From assembly GCF_003590875.1 (NCBI RefSeq), contig NZ_QYUN01000002.1:1550001-1614000 (forward strand): 64,000 nt of DNA, written 5' to 3'. Every line of letters starts with the position of its first letter. Position 1 is the stretch's first letter. A program made the translations under genes and the position numbers. The stretch comes from Noviherbaspirillum cavernae. GTDB taxonomy: Bacteria; Pseudomonadota; Gammaproteobacteria; Burkholderiales; Burkholderiaceae_D. Of this stretch, positions 8,215 through 15,580 are shown in pieces. The notes below the pieces were generated by a model that ran no database searches, had not been told where the DNA came from, and saw nothing but the letters and a program-made list of their open reading frames with translations.

Positions 8215-8367
8215 TTAGACGCCTCTCTGTCTCCTTCGTTTATGTATCAGTTTCGTACCGAAATTTTCCGTCTCTTGATGACATTTTTTGCAAAGGGTTA
8301 CAGCATTACTCGGGTCGAGCGCTCGTGACGGGTCTTCGGAGATCGCAACTTTATGGTGTACGTGGAG
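8215..8367 (-). pseudogene. HNH endonuclease, 3' fragment truncated by IS3 element
   Basis: The last 50 codons of an HNH nuclease remain: LHVHHKVAISEDPSRALD, then NAVTLCKKCHQE and a basic tail KLIHKRRRQRGV before the TAA. His-His, Asn and the C-x-x-C-H zinc/metal motif are all present, so the active site is nearly complete, but the N-terminal part ends at the IS3 tip (8368). The missing 5' part is not found on the other side of the IS; the sequence beyond 9654 does not encode the expected zinc finger. The gene is therefore truncated, not simply interrupted. Confidence 0.8.
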
Positions 8368-8434
8368 TGAGCTTTCCACGGAATTTCGTCTTCCATGGGG
8401 ACGTAAAATCAACGTTACTTTGGAAGAACAGGAA

Positions 8435-8728
8435 ATGAAGAAAATACCAAAACAGGCATATACGACGGAGTTCAAGGAGTTGGCCGTCAAACGGGTGGCG
8501 GATGGGCAGGCGATTGTGGCGGCGGCGAAGGAGTTGGGACTCAATGAACAGACGCTGCGCAATTGGGTCAAGGCTGCGGCAGCAGGCAAGCTGACAGGGG
8601 CTGGCAGCAAGGTCATCACGCCGGAAGCGATGGAACTGTCCAGGCTGCGTGCAGAGAATGCCCGCCTGAAGCGGGAGAACGAAATCATAAAAAAAGCAGC
8701 GGCGTACTTCGCGCGGGATGTTCTGTGA
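8435..8728 (+). CDS. IS3-family transposase OrfA
   Basis: 97-residue helix-turn-helix protein that binds the element ends. The HTH is in TEFKELAVKRV followed by AAKELGLNEQTLRNWVK. The C-terminal leucine zipper segment is LSRLRAENARLKRENEIIKK. ATG 8435 was chosen because the family normally begins MKK or MR at this point; the upstream extension lies in the inverted repeat. An A7G run at 8689-8696, near the end of the frame, is a likely -1 slippage site that would yield an OrfAB fusion. Confidence 0.92.
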   Translation: MKKIPKQAYTTEFKELAVKRVADGQAIVAAAKELGLNEQTLRNWVKAAAAGKLTGAGSKVITPEAMELSRLRAENARLKRENEIIKKAAAYFARDVL

Positions 8729-9615
8729 AGTACGCCTGGATTGACGCGCATGGCAATGTCTTTGCGCTGACGGAAATGTGCGCCGTGCTCGCGGTCAGCA
8801 TCAGCGGTTATCGTGCATGGAAGCGTGGCGGCACACCTGGTCGCAAGCGGTTGACGGATGCGCAGATGCTGGCCGTGATTCGTGCCATCCATCCCGAACT
8901 GAAAGGGGCGTACGGCAGTCCGCGCATGCTCCGCGAACTGCGGCTGCGCGGCTTTACAGCCGGCAAGGAGCGTGTCGAGCGGTTGATGTGCGAGAACGGC
9001 ATTCATGCCCGCCATAGACGGCGCTACAAGGTCACGACGGACTCGAAACACGGCTTGTCGGTGGCAGACAATCTGCTTGATCGCCACTTCACCCCGGCAG
9101 CCCCTGACCGCGTCTGGACGTCGGACATCACCTACCTGTGGACCGATGAAGGCTGGCTGTATCTGGCCATCGTTCTGGATCTGTTCAATCGGGAAGTGAT
9201 TGGCTGGTCGCTCAAGCCGCGCATGACCGCCGATCTGGTGACTGATGCGCTGACAATGGCGTGGTTTCGCCGACGGCCGGATCCCGGCATCCTGCATCAC
9301 TCGGATCGCGGCAGTCAATACGCCAGCCATGCCTTTCAGGACAGGCTCAAGGAATATGGCATGACCTGCTCGATGAGCCGCAAGGGCAACTGCCGGGATA
9401 ACGCACCGACAGAGAGCTGGTTCAACAGCTTCAAGAACGAACGGGTGCATGGCGTGCGTTACGCAACCCATGCCGACATGAAGGCGGCCAGCTTCGAATA
9501 CATCGAGGTGTTTTACAATCGCAAGCGGCAACACTCGACCCTCGGTTATCGATCATCAATTCAGTATTTGGATCACTGGATCAGTGAGCAGAGTCAGGAA
9601 AGACTGGCTGCATAA
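8725..9615 (+). CDS. IS3-family transposase OrfB (DDE integrase)
   Basis: 296 residues from a GTG start overlapping the OrfA stop. It carries the HTH_21 segment KGAYGSPRMLRELR and an rve-type integrase core with the catalytic triad: Asp in WTSDITYLWT, Asp in HHSDRGSQYAS and Glu in APTESWFNSFK. The frame is intact, so the element may still be active. It is probably made mainly as an OrfAB fusion through -1 frameshifting upstream. Confidence 0.95.
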   Translation: MKYAWIDAHGNVFALTEMCAVLAVSISGYRAWKRGGTPGRKRLTDAQMLAVIRAIHPELKGAYGSPRMLRELRLRGFTAGKERVERLMCENGIHARHRRRYKVTTDSKHGLSVADNLLDRHFTPAAPDRVWTSDITYLWTDEGWLYLAIVLDLFNREVIGWSLKPRMTADLVTDALTMAWFRRRPDPGILHHSDRGSQYASHAFQDRLKEYGMTCSMSRKGNCRDNAPTESWFNSFKNERVHGVRYATHADMKAASFEYIEVFYNRKRQHSTLGYRSSIQYLDHWISEQSQERLAA

Positions 9616-9654
9616 AGGACATCTGCTGGAAGACGAAAAACCGAGGGAACCTCA

Positions 9655-9837
9655 TCTTTTGACGTACTGTCGCGGAAAGCTCCTGCCCGAAGGCAGCGGT
9701 AGCTGTAAAAGGTGTCGGCTATCGTCAGCAATCTGGTCAGTTCTTCTACTTTGGCCTTCGGGGAACCTCGGGCTGTAGCCGAACAGAACGTGTCGCGACT
9801 CGCTATGCCGGAAGGGCAGCTTCATATCGAACGCTTA
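9655..9837. other. 183-bp remnant between two insertion sequences
   Basis: Short segment trapped between the IS3 right end and the first IS5 copy. On the minus strand an open stretch reads KAKVEELTRLLTIADTFY and RCLRAGAFRDSTSKD without a start, which may be a piece of an older gene or element. I cannot assign it. Confidence 0.4.
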
Positions 9838-9841
9838 GAGC

Positions 9842-10312
9842 CTATCCCAGTAGGCCTATGCTTCGCCAGGTGATAATGCCGCAGGCGAGATGAAGGAACG
9901 CGAGATGGTTCTTCGCCTTCTTGGCCCAACGAATCAGCAAGCCACGAAACCGGTTCAGCCAGCTATGCGTACGCTCCACCACCCAGCGGCGGGCTCTCGT
10001 TCCCGTCTGCCGCTGCTGCGCTTCCTCCCCGCGTGACCGGATGTGCGCCCGGTAGCCCAATTCAAGCGCCAACTGCTGGATCTGCGGATAGTCATAGCCC
10101 TTGTCCAGGCACAGTCCTTGTGGCCACACCGCAAGCAATGACGGTCGCCCCACTTCCAGCGACTCCAGTGTCGGTCGCGCCAGCTTCATGTCATGGCGGT
10201 TCGCACCATCAATGACGATGGCCAGGGGAATGCCGTGTGCGTCCGTCAGCAGGCTGCGCTTGACGCCGCCTTTGCCGCGATCCGTTGGATTGGGGCCGAT
10301 TTTTTTCCCCAC
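9842..10312 (-). CDS. IS5-family transposase C-terminal frame (copy 1)
   Basis: 156 residues, GTG start at 10312. It contains the second and third catalytic residues: Asp in CLDKGYDYPQI and Glu in RRWVVERTHSWLNRFRG, the usual IS427 pattern. Expressed as a frameshift fusion with the upstream frame through the run of G then A at 10301-10311. Confidence 0.9.
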   Translation of the reverse strand: MGKKIGPNPTDRGKGGVKRSLLTDAHGIPLAIVIDGANRHDMKLARPTLESLEVGRPSLLAVWPQGLCLDKGYDYPQIQQLALELGYRAHIRSRGEEAQQRQTGTRARRWVVERTHSWLNRFRGLLIRWAKKAKNHLAFLHLACGIITWRSIGLLG

Positions 10313-10667
10313 CCAGAGGAGCCTTGGTCATCGCGCCGTCGAGTGACAGCCAGGACCAGTCGATTTCCCGCAACGCCGCTGCCGACAACAGCCCATGCAT
10401 CCAGAACTCCTCGAACACGCCGGCATCAACCCATTCCTGAAAGCGCCGATGCGCCGAACTGCTGGAACAAATGCCGGTACCGTTCAATGCATTCCACTGG
10501 CAACCGGTACGCAACACGAACAAGATCGCATCCATGGCTGCCCGGTCGCAGACACGCGGGTTATGGCAGCCCAGCGGATGTGGCTTGCGTGGCGGTAAAA
10601 GCGGCTCCATTTGCGCCCAGAGTCTGTCTGGCAAACGCCAGCCGTCGTCCTGCTTGACCATGCCCAT
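10209..10667 (-). CDS. IS5-family transposase N-terminal frame (copy 1)
   Basis: 152 residues. The DUF4096-type N-terminal domain (DGWRLPDRLWAQMEPLLPPRK) is followed by CQWNALNGTGICSSSSAHRRF and the first catalytic Asp in SWLSLDGAMTKA. The frame runs past the slippery G4A7 tract near 10301-10311 and ends in low-complexity Arg/Gln sequence, which is not expected to be functional. The productive protein is the fusion with the downstream frame. Confidence 0.9.
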   Translation of the reverse strand: MGMVKQDDGWRLPDRLWAQMEPLLPPRKPHPLGCHNPRVCDRAAMDAILFVLRTGCQWNALNGTGICSSSSAHRRFQEWVDAGVFEEFWMHGLLSAAALREIDWSWLSLDGAMTKAPLGGEKNRPQSNGSRQRRRQAQPADGRTRHSPGHRH

Positions 10668-10756
10668 GTCGAACCTCCTTCGCCAACATGCGCTTGGACC
10701 ACCATTTACCTCGCAATTTCCCTTGCCGACGGCCTACCGGGATAGGCTCTAAGAGC

Positions 10757-11227
10757 CTATCCCAGTAGGCCTATGCTTCGCCAGGTGATAATGCCGCAGG
10801 CGAGATGAAGGAACGCGAGATGGTTCTTCGCCTTCTTGGCCCAACGAATCAGCAAGCCACGAAACCGGTTCAGCCAGCTATGCGTACGCTCCACCACCCA
10901 GCGGCGGGCTCTCGTTCCCGTCTGCCGCTGCTGCGCTTCCTCCCCGCGTGACCGGATGTGCGCCCGGTAGCCCAATTCAAGCGCCAACTGCTGGATCTGC
11001 GGATAGTCATAGCCCTTGTCCAGGCACAGTCCTTGTGGCCACACCGCAAGCAATGACGGTCGCCCCACTTCCAGCGACTCCAGTGTCGGTCGCGCCAGCT
11101 TCATGTCATGGCGGTTCGCACCATCAATGACGATGGCCAGGGGAATGCCGTGTGCGTCCGTCAGCAGGCTGCGCTTGACGCCGCCTTTGCCGCGATCCGT
11201 TGGATTGGGGCCGATTTTTTTCCCCAC
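10757..11227 (-). CDS. IS5-family transposase C-terminal frame (copy 2)
   Basis: Same 156-residue product as copy 1, carrying the second Asp (CLDKGYD) and the catalytic Glu (VVERTHSW). GTG start. Both copies are intact, so either could supply transposase for a joint element. Confidence 0.9.
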   Translation of the reverse strand: MGKKIGPNPTDRGKGGVKRSLLTDAHGIPLAIVIDGANRHDMKLARPTLESLEVGRPSLLAVWPQGLCLDKGYDYPQIQQLALELGYRAHIRSRGEEAQQRQTGTRARRWVVERTHSWLNRFRGLLIRWAKKAKNHLAFLHLACGIITWRSIGLLG

Positions 11228-11582
11228 CCAGAGGAGCCTTGGTCATCGCGCCGTCGAGTGACAGCCAGGACCAGTCGATTTCCCGCAACGCCGCTGCCGA
11301 CAACAGCCCATGCATCCAGAACTCCTCGAACACGCCGGCATCAACCCATTCCTGAAAGCGCCGATGCGCCGAACTGCTGGAACAAATGCCGGTACCGTTC
11401 AATGCATTCCACTGGCAACCGGTACGCAACACGAACAAGATCGCATCCATGGCTGCCCGGTCGCAGACACGCGGGTTATGGCAGCCCAGCGGATGTGGCT
11501 TGCGTGGCGGTAAAAGCGGCTCCATTTGCGCCCAGAGTCTGTCTGGCAAACGCCAGCCGTCGTCCTGCTTGACCATGCCCAT
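11124..11582 (-). CDS. IS5-family transposase N-terminal frame (copy 2)
   Basis: Same 152-residue product as the first copy, with the first catalytic Asp in SLDGAMTKA. It lies 915 bp downstream of its twin. Needs frameshifting at the G4A7 run near 11216-11226 to make full transposase. Confidence 0.9.
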   Translation of the reverse strand: MGMVKQDDGWRLPDRLWAQMEPLLPPRKPHPLGCHNPRVCDRAAMDAILFVLRTGCQWNALNGTGICSSSSAHRRFQEWVDAGVFEEFWMHGLLSAAALREIDWSWLSLDGAMTKAPLGGEKNRPQSNGSRQRRRQAQPADGRTRHSPGHRH

Positions 11583-11818
11583 GTCGAACCTCCTTCGCCA
11601 ACATGCGCTTGGACCACCATTTACCTCGCAATTTCCCTTGCCGACGGCCTACCGGGATAGGCTCTAAGTGGGCTTGGGCGTGTTCGGCGATCCCTTATAG
11701 CGTGCCCGTTGGCAAGGGCAAACTGCTGCCCGACTATCGAAAGCATTGGCGAAATGAAAATGAATTAAGTCGGCGCGTGGTAACCGAAGAAATTCCCTGT
11801 CTTACGCTGGGTAAAATA

Positions 11819-11835
11819 AGTGATAATACGTCACT
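11819..11835. promoter_or_regulatory. Small inverted repeat upstream of the methyltransferase
   Basis: AGTGA (11819-11823) and TCACT (11831-11835) flank seven bases, 35 bases before the methyltransferase ATG, next to GATAAT, a good -10 hexamer. Autoregulation by the methyltransferase N-terminal helix-turn-helix is plausible but unproven. Confidence 0.3.
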
Positions 11836-11869
11836 GGATTAGCCCTGAAAAAGACGAAAGAAAACGGAT

Positions 11870-13225
11870 ATGGAGCGCGTGGACGAATTCTCACTGCTTA
11901 AAAACGTACTGGAGATTTATGACCAGAAATATGTGGCGGATTATCTGAATGGTATTTCGCCAGGTACATGGTGCCGCGAAACAATTAATCGTTGGCTCAA
12001 TGGAAAAGCAGCCCCGAAGTTAAGTCACGCAGAATTTCTTCATCTGGAGAATCTGCTCCCAAAATCACCGCAGAAAAAAGATTCCTCATATAAATTTGAT
12101 TTTATTGATCTTTTTGCTGGCATCGGAGGAATTCGGCGCGGATTTGAAGAGATTGGTGGGCGCTGTATGTTCACAAGCGAATGGAACTCATATGCCGTTC
12201 GGACTTATAAGGCAAATTACTATTCGCACCCAGAGCATAAATTTAACGAAGATATCCGAGAGGTAACTTTCACAGACCGTTTGGACTTGTCCGAGGAGCA
12301 GGCTTATCGCGATATCAACGAGACCGTTCCCGATCATCAAGTCCTACTTGCGGGTTTCCCGTGCCAGCCATTTTCGATTGCGGGTGTGTCGAAGAAGAAT
12401 GCCTTGGGACGAAAGCATGGGTTTGAATGCGAAACTCAGGGAACGCTTTTCTTCGACGTCGCCCGGATTCTTGCGGCAAAGCAGCCTGCTGCGTTCGTGC
12501 TTGAGAACGTAAAGAATCTCAAGAGCCATGATAAGGGAAAGACTTTTCGCGTCATCATGGACACATTAGACGAGCTTGGGTACTGGGTGGCGGATGCTGA
12601 TCATTCCGGGCCGAATGATTCAAAAATTATCGATGGCAGCTATTTTGTGCCACAACATCGTGAGCGTATCGTGTTGGTTGGATTCCGTAAAGATTTGGGC
12701 ATCCACGAAGGCTTTTCGCTTAAAAATATCGTCAAGTTATATCCGCCAAAGACACCGACACTCGGCGAAATCCTGGACAAGAAAGTGGCTGATAACTACA
12801 TCCTCACGCCAAAGCTCTGGGAATACCTGTACAACTACTCGATAAAGCACAAAGCTAAAGGCAATGGCTTTGGATACGGATTGGTTAAGGATGGTGATAT
12901 TGCGCGAACCTTATCCGCCCGCTATTACAAAGACGGTTCTGAAATTCTTATCGATAGGGGTTTTAATCCCAAACTGGATTTTGCACACGAACGCAACGTG
13001 AAGAACCGGCCGCGACGATTGACCCCCCGAGAGTGTGCTCGCCTGATGGGCTACGATGGTCCCGGAGAGTCGAAATTCAAGATTCCAGTCTCTGATACCC
13101 AAGCGTATAAGCAGTTCGGGAATTCAGTGGTTGTTCCTGTGTTTACCGCTGTTGCGAAGCTGATGAAGGACCGGATACTTGCGGCCAAGAAGATCGAGGA
13201 TGCATTGCGAAAGCGTGCCGCCTGA
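11870..13225 (+). CDS. dcm: DNA (cytosine-5) methyltransferase, Dcm/EcoRII type
   Basis: Methylates the C5 of cytosine in DNA using S-adenosylmethionine. 451 residues. Residues ~15-65 form a helix-turn-helix-like domain ([21 protein letters not shown]), as in Dcm. Catalytic motifs in order: [16 protein letters not shown] with the nucleophile Cys in [51 protein letters not shown]. The close match to Dcm, the linked vsr and the MvaI-type endonuclease downstream all point to CCWGG as the target, which is inference. ATG start with a weak ribosome site. The vsr gene begins five bases after the stop. It lies in a more AT-rich block than the core genome. Confidence 0.93.
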   Translation: MERVDEFSLLKNVLEIYDQKYVADYLNGISPGTWCRETINRWLNGKAAPKLSHAEFLHLENLLPKSPQKKDSSYKFDFIDLFAGIGGIRRGFEEIGGRCMFTSEWNSYAVRTYKANYYSHPEHKFNEDIREVTFTDRLDLSEEQAYRDINETVPDHQVLLAGFPCQPFSIAGVSKKNALGRKHGFECETQGTLFFDVARILAAKQPAAFVLENVKNLKSHDKGKTFRVIMDTLDELGYWVADADHSGPNDSKIIDGSYFVPQHRERIVLVGFRKDLGIHEGFSLKNIVKLYPPKTPTLGEILDKKVADNYILTPKLWEYLYNYSIKHKAKGNGFGYGLVKDGDIARTLSARYYKDGSEILIDRGFNPKLDFAHERNVKNRPRRLTPRECARLMGYDGPGESKFKIPVSDTQAYKQFGNSVVVPVFTAVAKLMKDRILAAKKIEDALRKRAA

Positions 13226-13229
13226 ATAG

Positions 13230-13737
13230 ATGGTAGATGTGCATACGCCGGATCGTCGAAGCGCGAATATGCGCGCGATCCGGCATAAGGATACGAAGCC
13301 CGAAGTCGCAGTTCGCCAGCTATTGCACGCCCAAGGTTTCCGGTTTCGCCTGCACGTAAAAAAGCTACCGGGAACTCCTGATATCGTCTTACCGAAGTAT
13401 CACGCAGCGATTTTTGTTGATGGCTGCTTCTGGCACGGTCATAACATGCTACATGTTTAAGATGCCGGCCGAGAGGCGTGATTTCTGGGCGGCGAAGATC
13501 GCGGCAAACCGTGAGCGTGACCAACGCAGCAGAGGAGTATTGAGTGCGGATGGCTGGCGGATAATGACAATCTGGGAATGTGTGTTGAAAGGACGTCTTC
13601 GGCTGTCGCCATTGGCGTTATCGAATCAAATAGCCGCTTGGTTGCGTTTGCCGCCAAACTCCGTTTCATTTAATTCTGCTGAGCTAAGTTGTCACGACTG
13701 CCTCGCAGAACAACAAATAGGCGACTTGCCGGCATAG
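13230..13737 (+). pseudogene. vsr: Vsr very-short-patch mismatch endonuclease, frameshifted
   Basis: Vsr nicks T:G mismatches arising from deaminated 5-methylcytosine at Dcm sites. The first part reads TPDRRSANMRAIRHKDTKPE, RFRLHVKKLPGTPDIVLPK and FVDGCFWHGHN, ending at a premature TAA at 13458-13460. The rest, CYMFKMPAERRDFWAAKI and GWRIMTIWECVLKG, continues in another frame from 13447. One extra A at about 13446 explains the break exactly (expected GHN-CYMFKMP). Catalytic Asp and zinc-site residues are all present when the frame is restored. The gene is either inactive or a sequencing error. Located five bases after dcm, the usual arrangement. Confidence 0.9.
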
Positions 13738-14085
13738 GGCGGCAGGCAGCTCTAACCTGTTTCCCCTGCAATAACTCCACGACTTACTGCGCCGCGCACA
13801 GTGGCGCATTCTGATATTGCGCCTGCTTCTTCCATTCGCGGAGTTCTCATTCTCCGCATCCCCGGAATTCATGGGTATGTACGAGCACTTTGCAATACGC
13901 GAACCTGACGTGCGCTCCCGTTTTCCAGATATCCCTGAGGCAATAAACCGCGATTAACCCAAGCAAAATCCAAGTAAAAAATAAAAAACACAAATAAAAC
14001 AATAGTTTAAAAACATTCGCGAAACTTATCTGAAATATTTCTTCTGTTCATGATATCCTGTTTGCAACATTGACAGGAGGAAATC
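13738..14085. other. AT-rich intergenic interval
   Basis: 348 bases without a gene. The right part, from about 13960, is very A/T-rich and probably holds the promoter of the restriction gene; TTGACA at 14070-14075 overlaps the ribosome site AGGAGG rather than forming a clear -35. No controller-protein box was recognised. Confidence 0.5.
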
Positions 14086-15516
14086 ATGAGCAGCTACCCA
14101 TCTGAGTTTGAGCATAGCGCGCAGTCCGTTGGCGAGATCAGGCAGCGACTCGCAGCGCTGGGCGTTGAAGTCGCCTTGTTAAAGATGTTGCCTAAGAATG
14201 CAAATGACAAGAACCAGATTTACATCGCGTCGGATTTCTTTGTCCTGCATGACCTCTTTGATATGACACTCCTGGAGCGCGGGGAAAGCACCAGCGAAAC
14301 CAAAGACAGGTCTGCACCCGGCTCGCGAATTCCTGAGGCGGTATTTAACGACTTTGAGTGGGTAAAGCGTGATGGCACGCGAATCGCCGCGAAACGTATG
14401 AAGGCGATTATTTACCCTCAATATCCAGAAGCGCGCCTTTCAGGTTTGCAGACCGTCGAGAATACGATTCCGCAATCTCTCTCTGTCACCTTTACCAAAA
14501 CATACGGTGATGCAAAACGACTTCTTGTGCTGGGCAAGCTCCCGGGCGGGCGGTGCGTTGGATTGGTCTATATCCACATTTCACCGGAGCTGGAACATGA
14601 GATTTCAGCGCTTCCCGGATTTGAAAGGGCGCGCGCATGCAAGCGCTTTACTCTGGATCAGGGTAACAGTGAAAAACTGGAGCGAAGGCTCGCCGATGTC
14701 CTCAATGTGCCGTTGCCTGGATGCCGTCTGGACGTGTATGGGAACACAGTGCCTTTTTCCGGCACGCAGGTTTGCGGATATACCTTGGAGCATGCACTCG
14801 GCATTGTCCCTAATTCGGGGAGTGACGGTGATCTTTACGGCATTGAACTGAAGACGCACACGCAAGTAAAGGTAACGCTCTTTACGCCAGAGCCTGACTT
14901 TGGTCTGTATGCCGACGACTTTCCGAAGTTTATGACGACATATGGCTACACGAACAAGGACGGGGGTGGAGAGTACAGGTTGACAGGCATACATCGTGCA
15001 AATATGTGCTGCTCGAAATCCAATCTGACGTTAAAGATCAGGGAACACCGTTTCGAAGGAGAAGAGCTAAAGGCGTTTCCATACAATCCATTGACGCCAC
15101 TGACGGCAAAGATGGATGCGATTGATGTTGTTCTGGAAGGGCCAAGTGGCGAAGTTGCTGCCGGATGGAGTATCGAACGCCTGATGAACTGCTGGGGCGC
15201 AAAGCACAACGAAGCGGTCTATATTTCGGCAACCAAGAAAGCCAATTCGGATGAGGATTTGCGGGCGCTTGGATACGAGCACATTGTGACCTTCGCTCCA
15301 ACTGTCATGTGGTGTCGGACAACGTCGATGGAAAGGCTGCTTAACGCTATCAATGATGGTGTGATTTTTCTTGACCCGGCACCCAAGTTTCATCCGACCG
15401 ATCCGTCGCAGAATAAGAGGCGGGCGCAATGGCGCGTAAACGATATTACTAAGGCCGCCCCCGCCTTATATGAGGAAGTCCGGTTTAAGACAATTGCTCC
15501 CGATCGTGCGCGTTAA
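14086..15516 (+). CDS. MvaI/BcnI-family type II restriction endonuclease
   Basis: Cuts unmethylated DNA; MvaI cleaves CC^WGG and BcnI CC^SGG, both as monomers. This protein has 476 residues, about twice the ~240 of those enzymes. The MvaI-like catalytic core is in the second half: GYTLEHALGIVPNSGSDGDLYG then IELKTHTQVKV, holding the acidic/Glu-x-Lys metal site. The first ~200 residues are an added domain beginning LLKMLPKNANDKNQIYIASDF, seen in several restriction proteins and possibly a DNA-binding module. Excellent ribosome site (AGGAGG, 5 bases from ATG). The neighbouring Dcm-like methylase and vsr fit CCWGG specificity. Confidence 0.88.
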   Translation: MSSYPSEFEHSAQSVGEIRQRLAALGVEVALLKMLPKNANDKNQIYIASDFFVLHDLFDMTLLERGESTSETKDRSAPGSRIPEAVFNDFEWVKRDGTRIAAKRMKAIIYPQYPEARLSGLQTVENTIPQSLSVTFTKTYGDAKRLLVLGKLPGGRCVGLVYIHISPELEHEISALPGFERARACKRFTLDQGNSEKLERRLADVLNVPLPGCRLDVYGNTVPFSGTQVCGYTLEHALGIVPNSGSDGDLYGIELKTHTQVKVTLFTPEPDFGLYADDFPKFMTTYGYTNKDGGGEYRLTGIHRANMCCSKSNLTLKIREHRFEGEELKAFPYNPLTPLTAKMDAIDVVLEGPSGEVAAGWSIERLMNCWGAKHNEAVYISATKKANSDEDLRALGYEHIVTFAPTVMWCRTTSMERLLNAINDGVIFLDPAPKFHPTDPSQNKRRAQWRVNDITKAAPALYEEVRFKTIAPDRAR

Positions 15517-15580
15517 ATAACAGCATTTCTTTAGCCGTGCGACTGCAATGCAGATTTGGCCTGACCGAATAAAAGGGATT

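Larger units (their letters stand above)
8368..9654 (+). mobile_element. IS3-family insertion sequence (1287 bp)
   Basis: Imperfect 28-bp inverted repeats bound the element: left 8368-8395 starting TGAGCTTTCC, right 9627-9654 whose reverse complement starts TGAGGTTCCC; both continue to TTTCGTCTTCCA. It contains the two overlapping frames typical of the family. Flanking triplets are GAG on the left and TCT on the right, so there is no target duplication. Confidence 0.9.
9838..10749 (-). mobile_element. IS5-family (IS427-group) element, copy 1
   Basis: 912 bp from GAGCCTATCCC to its near-complement GGGATAGGCTC. It encodes a two-frame transposase on the minus strand. It is flanked by TTA on the left and TAA on the right, and only TAA separates it from copy 2. 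Translated products are the same as those of copy 2. Confidence 0.92.
10753..11664 (-). mobile_element. IS5-family (IS427-group) element, copy 2
   Basis: Second 912-bp copy, 915 bp downstream of the first, with the same tips and the same two transposase frames. It is followed by TAA. Reading both copies side by side I saw no difference, and all translated frames match. Confidence 0.92.

Noticed and set aside
8062..8328. Small plus-strand frame (and its minus-strand twin) across 8056-8130
   Set aside because: Both strands give nearly the same peptide because the DNA is an inverted repeat; no conserved start, and the twin frames exclude normal coding.
8215..9534. 439-codon minus-strand frame across the IS3 element
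   Set aside because: Only its last 50 codons are real HNH sequence; the rest is antisense of transposase OrfB. The HNH part was kept as a truncated pseudogene.
11668..11842. Open frame after the second IS5 copy (ending SDNTSLD)
   Set aside because: It starts inside the IS and no family is recognisable; probably the remnant of sequence interrupted by the IS.
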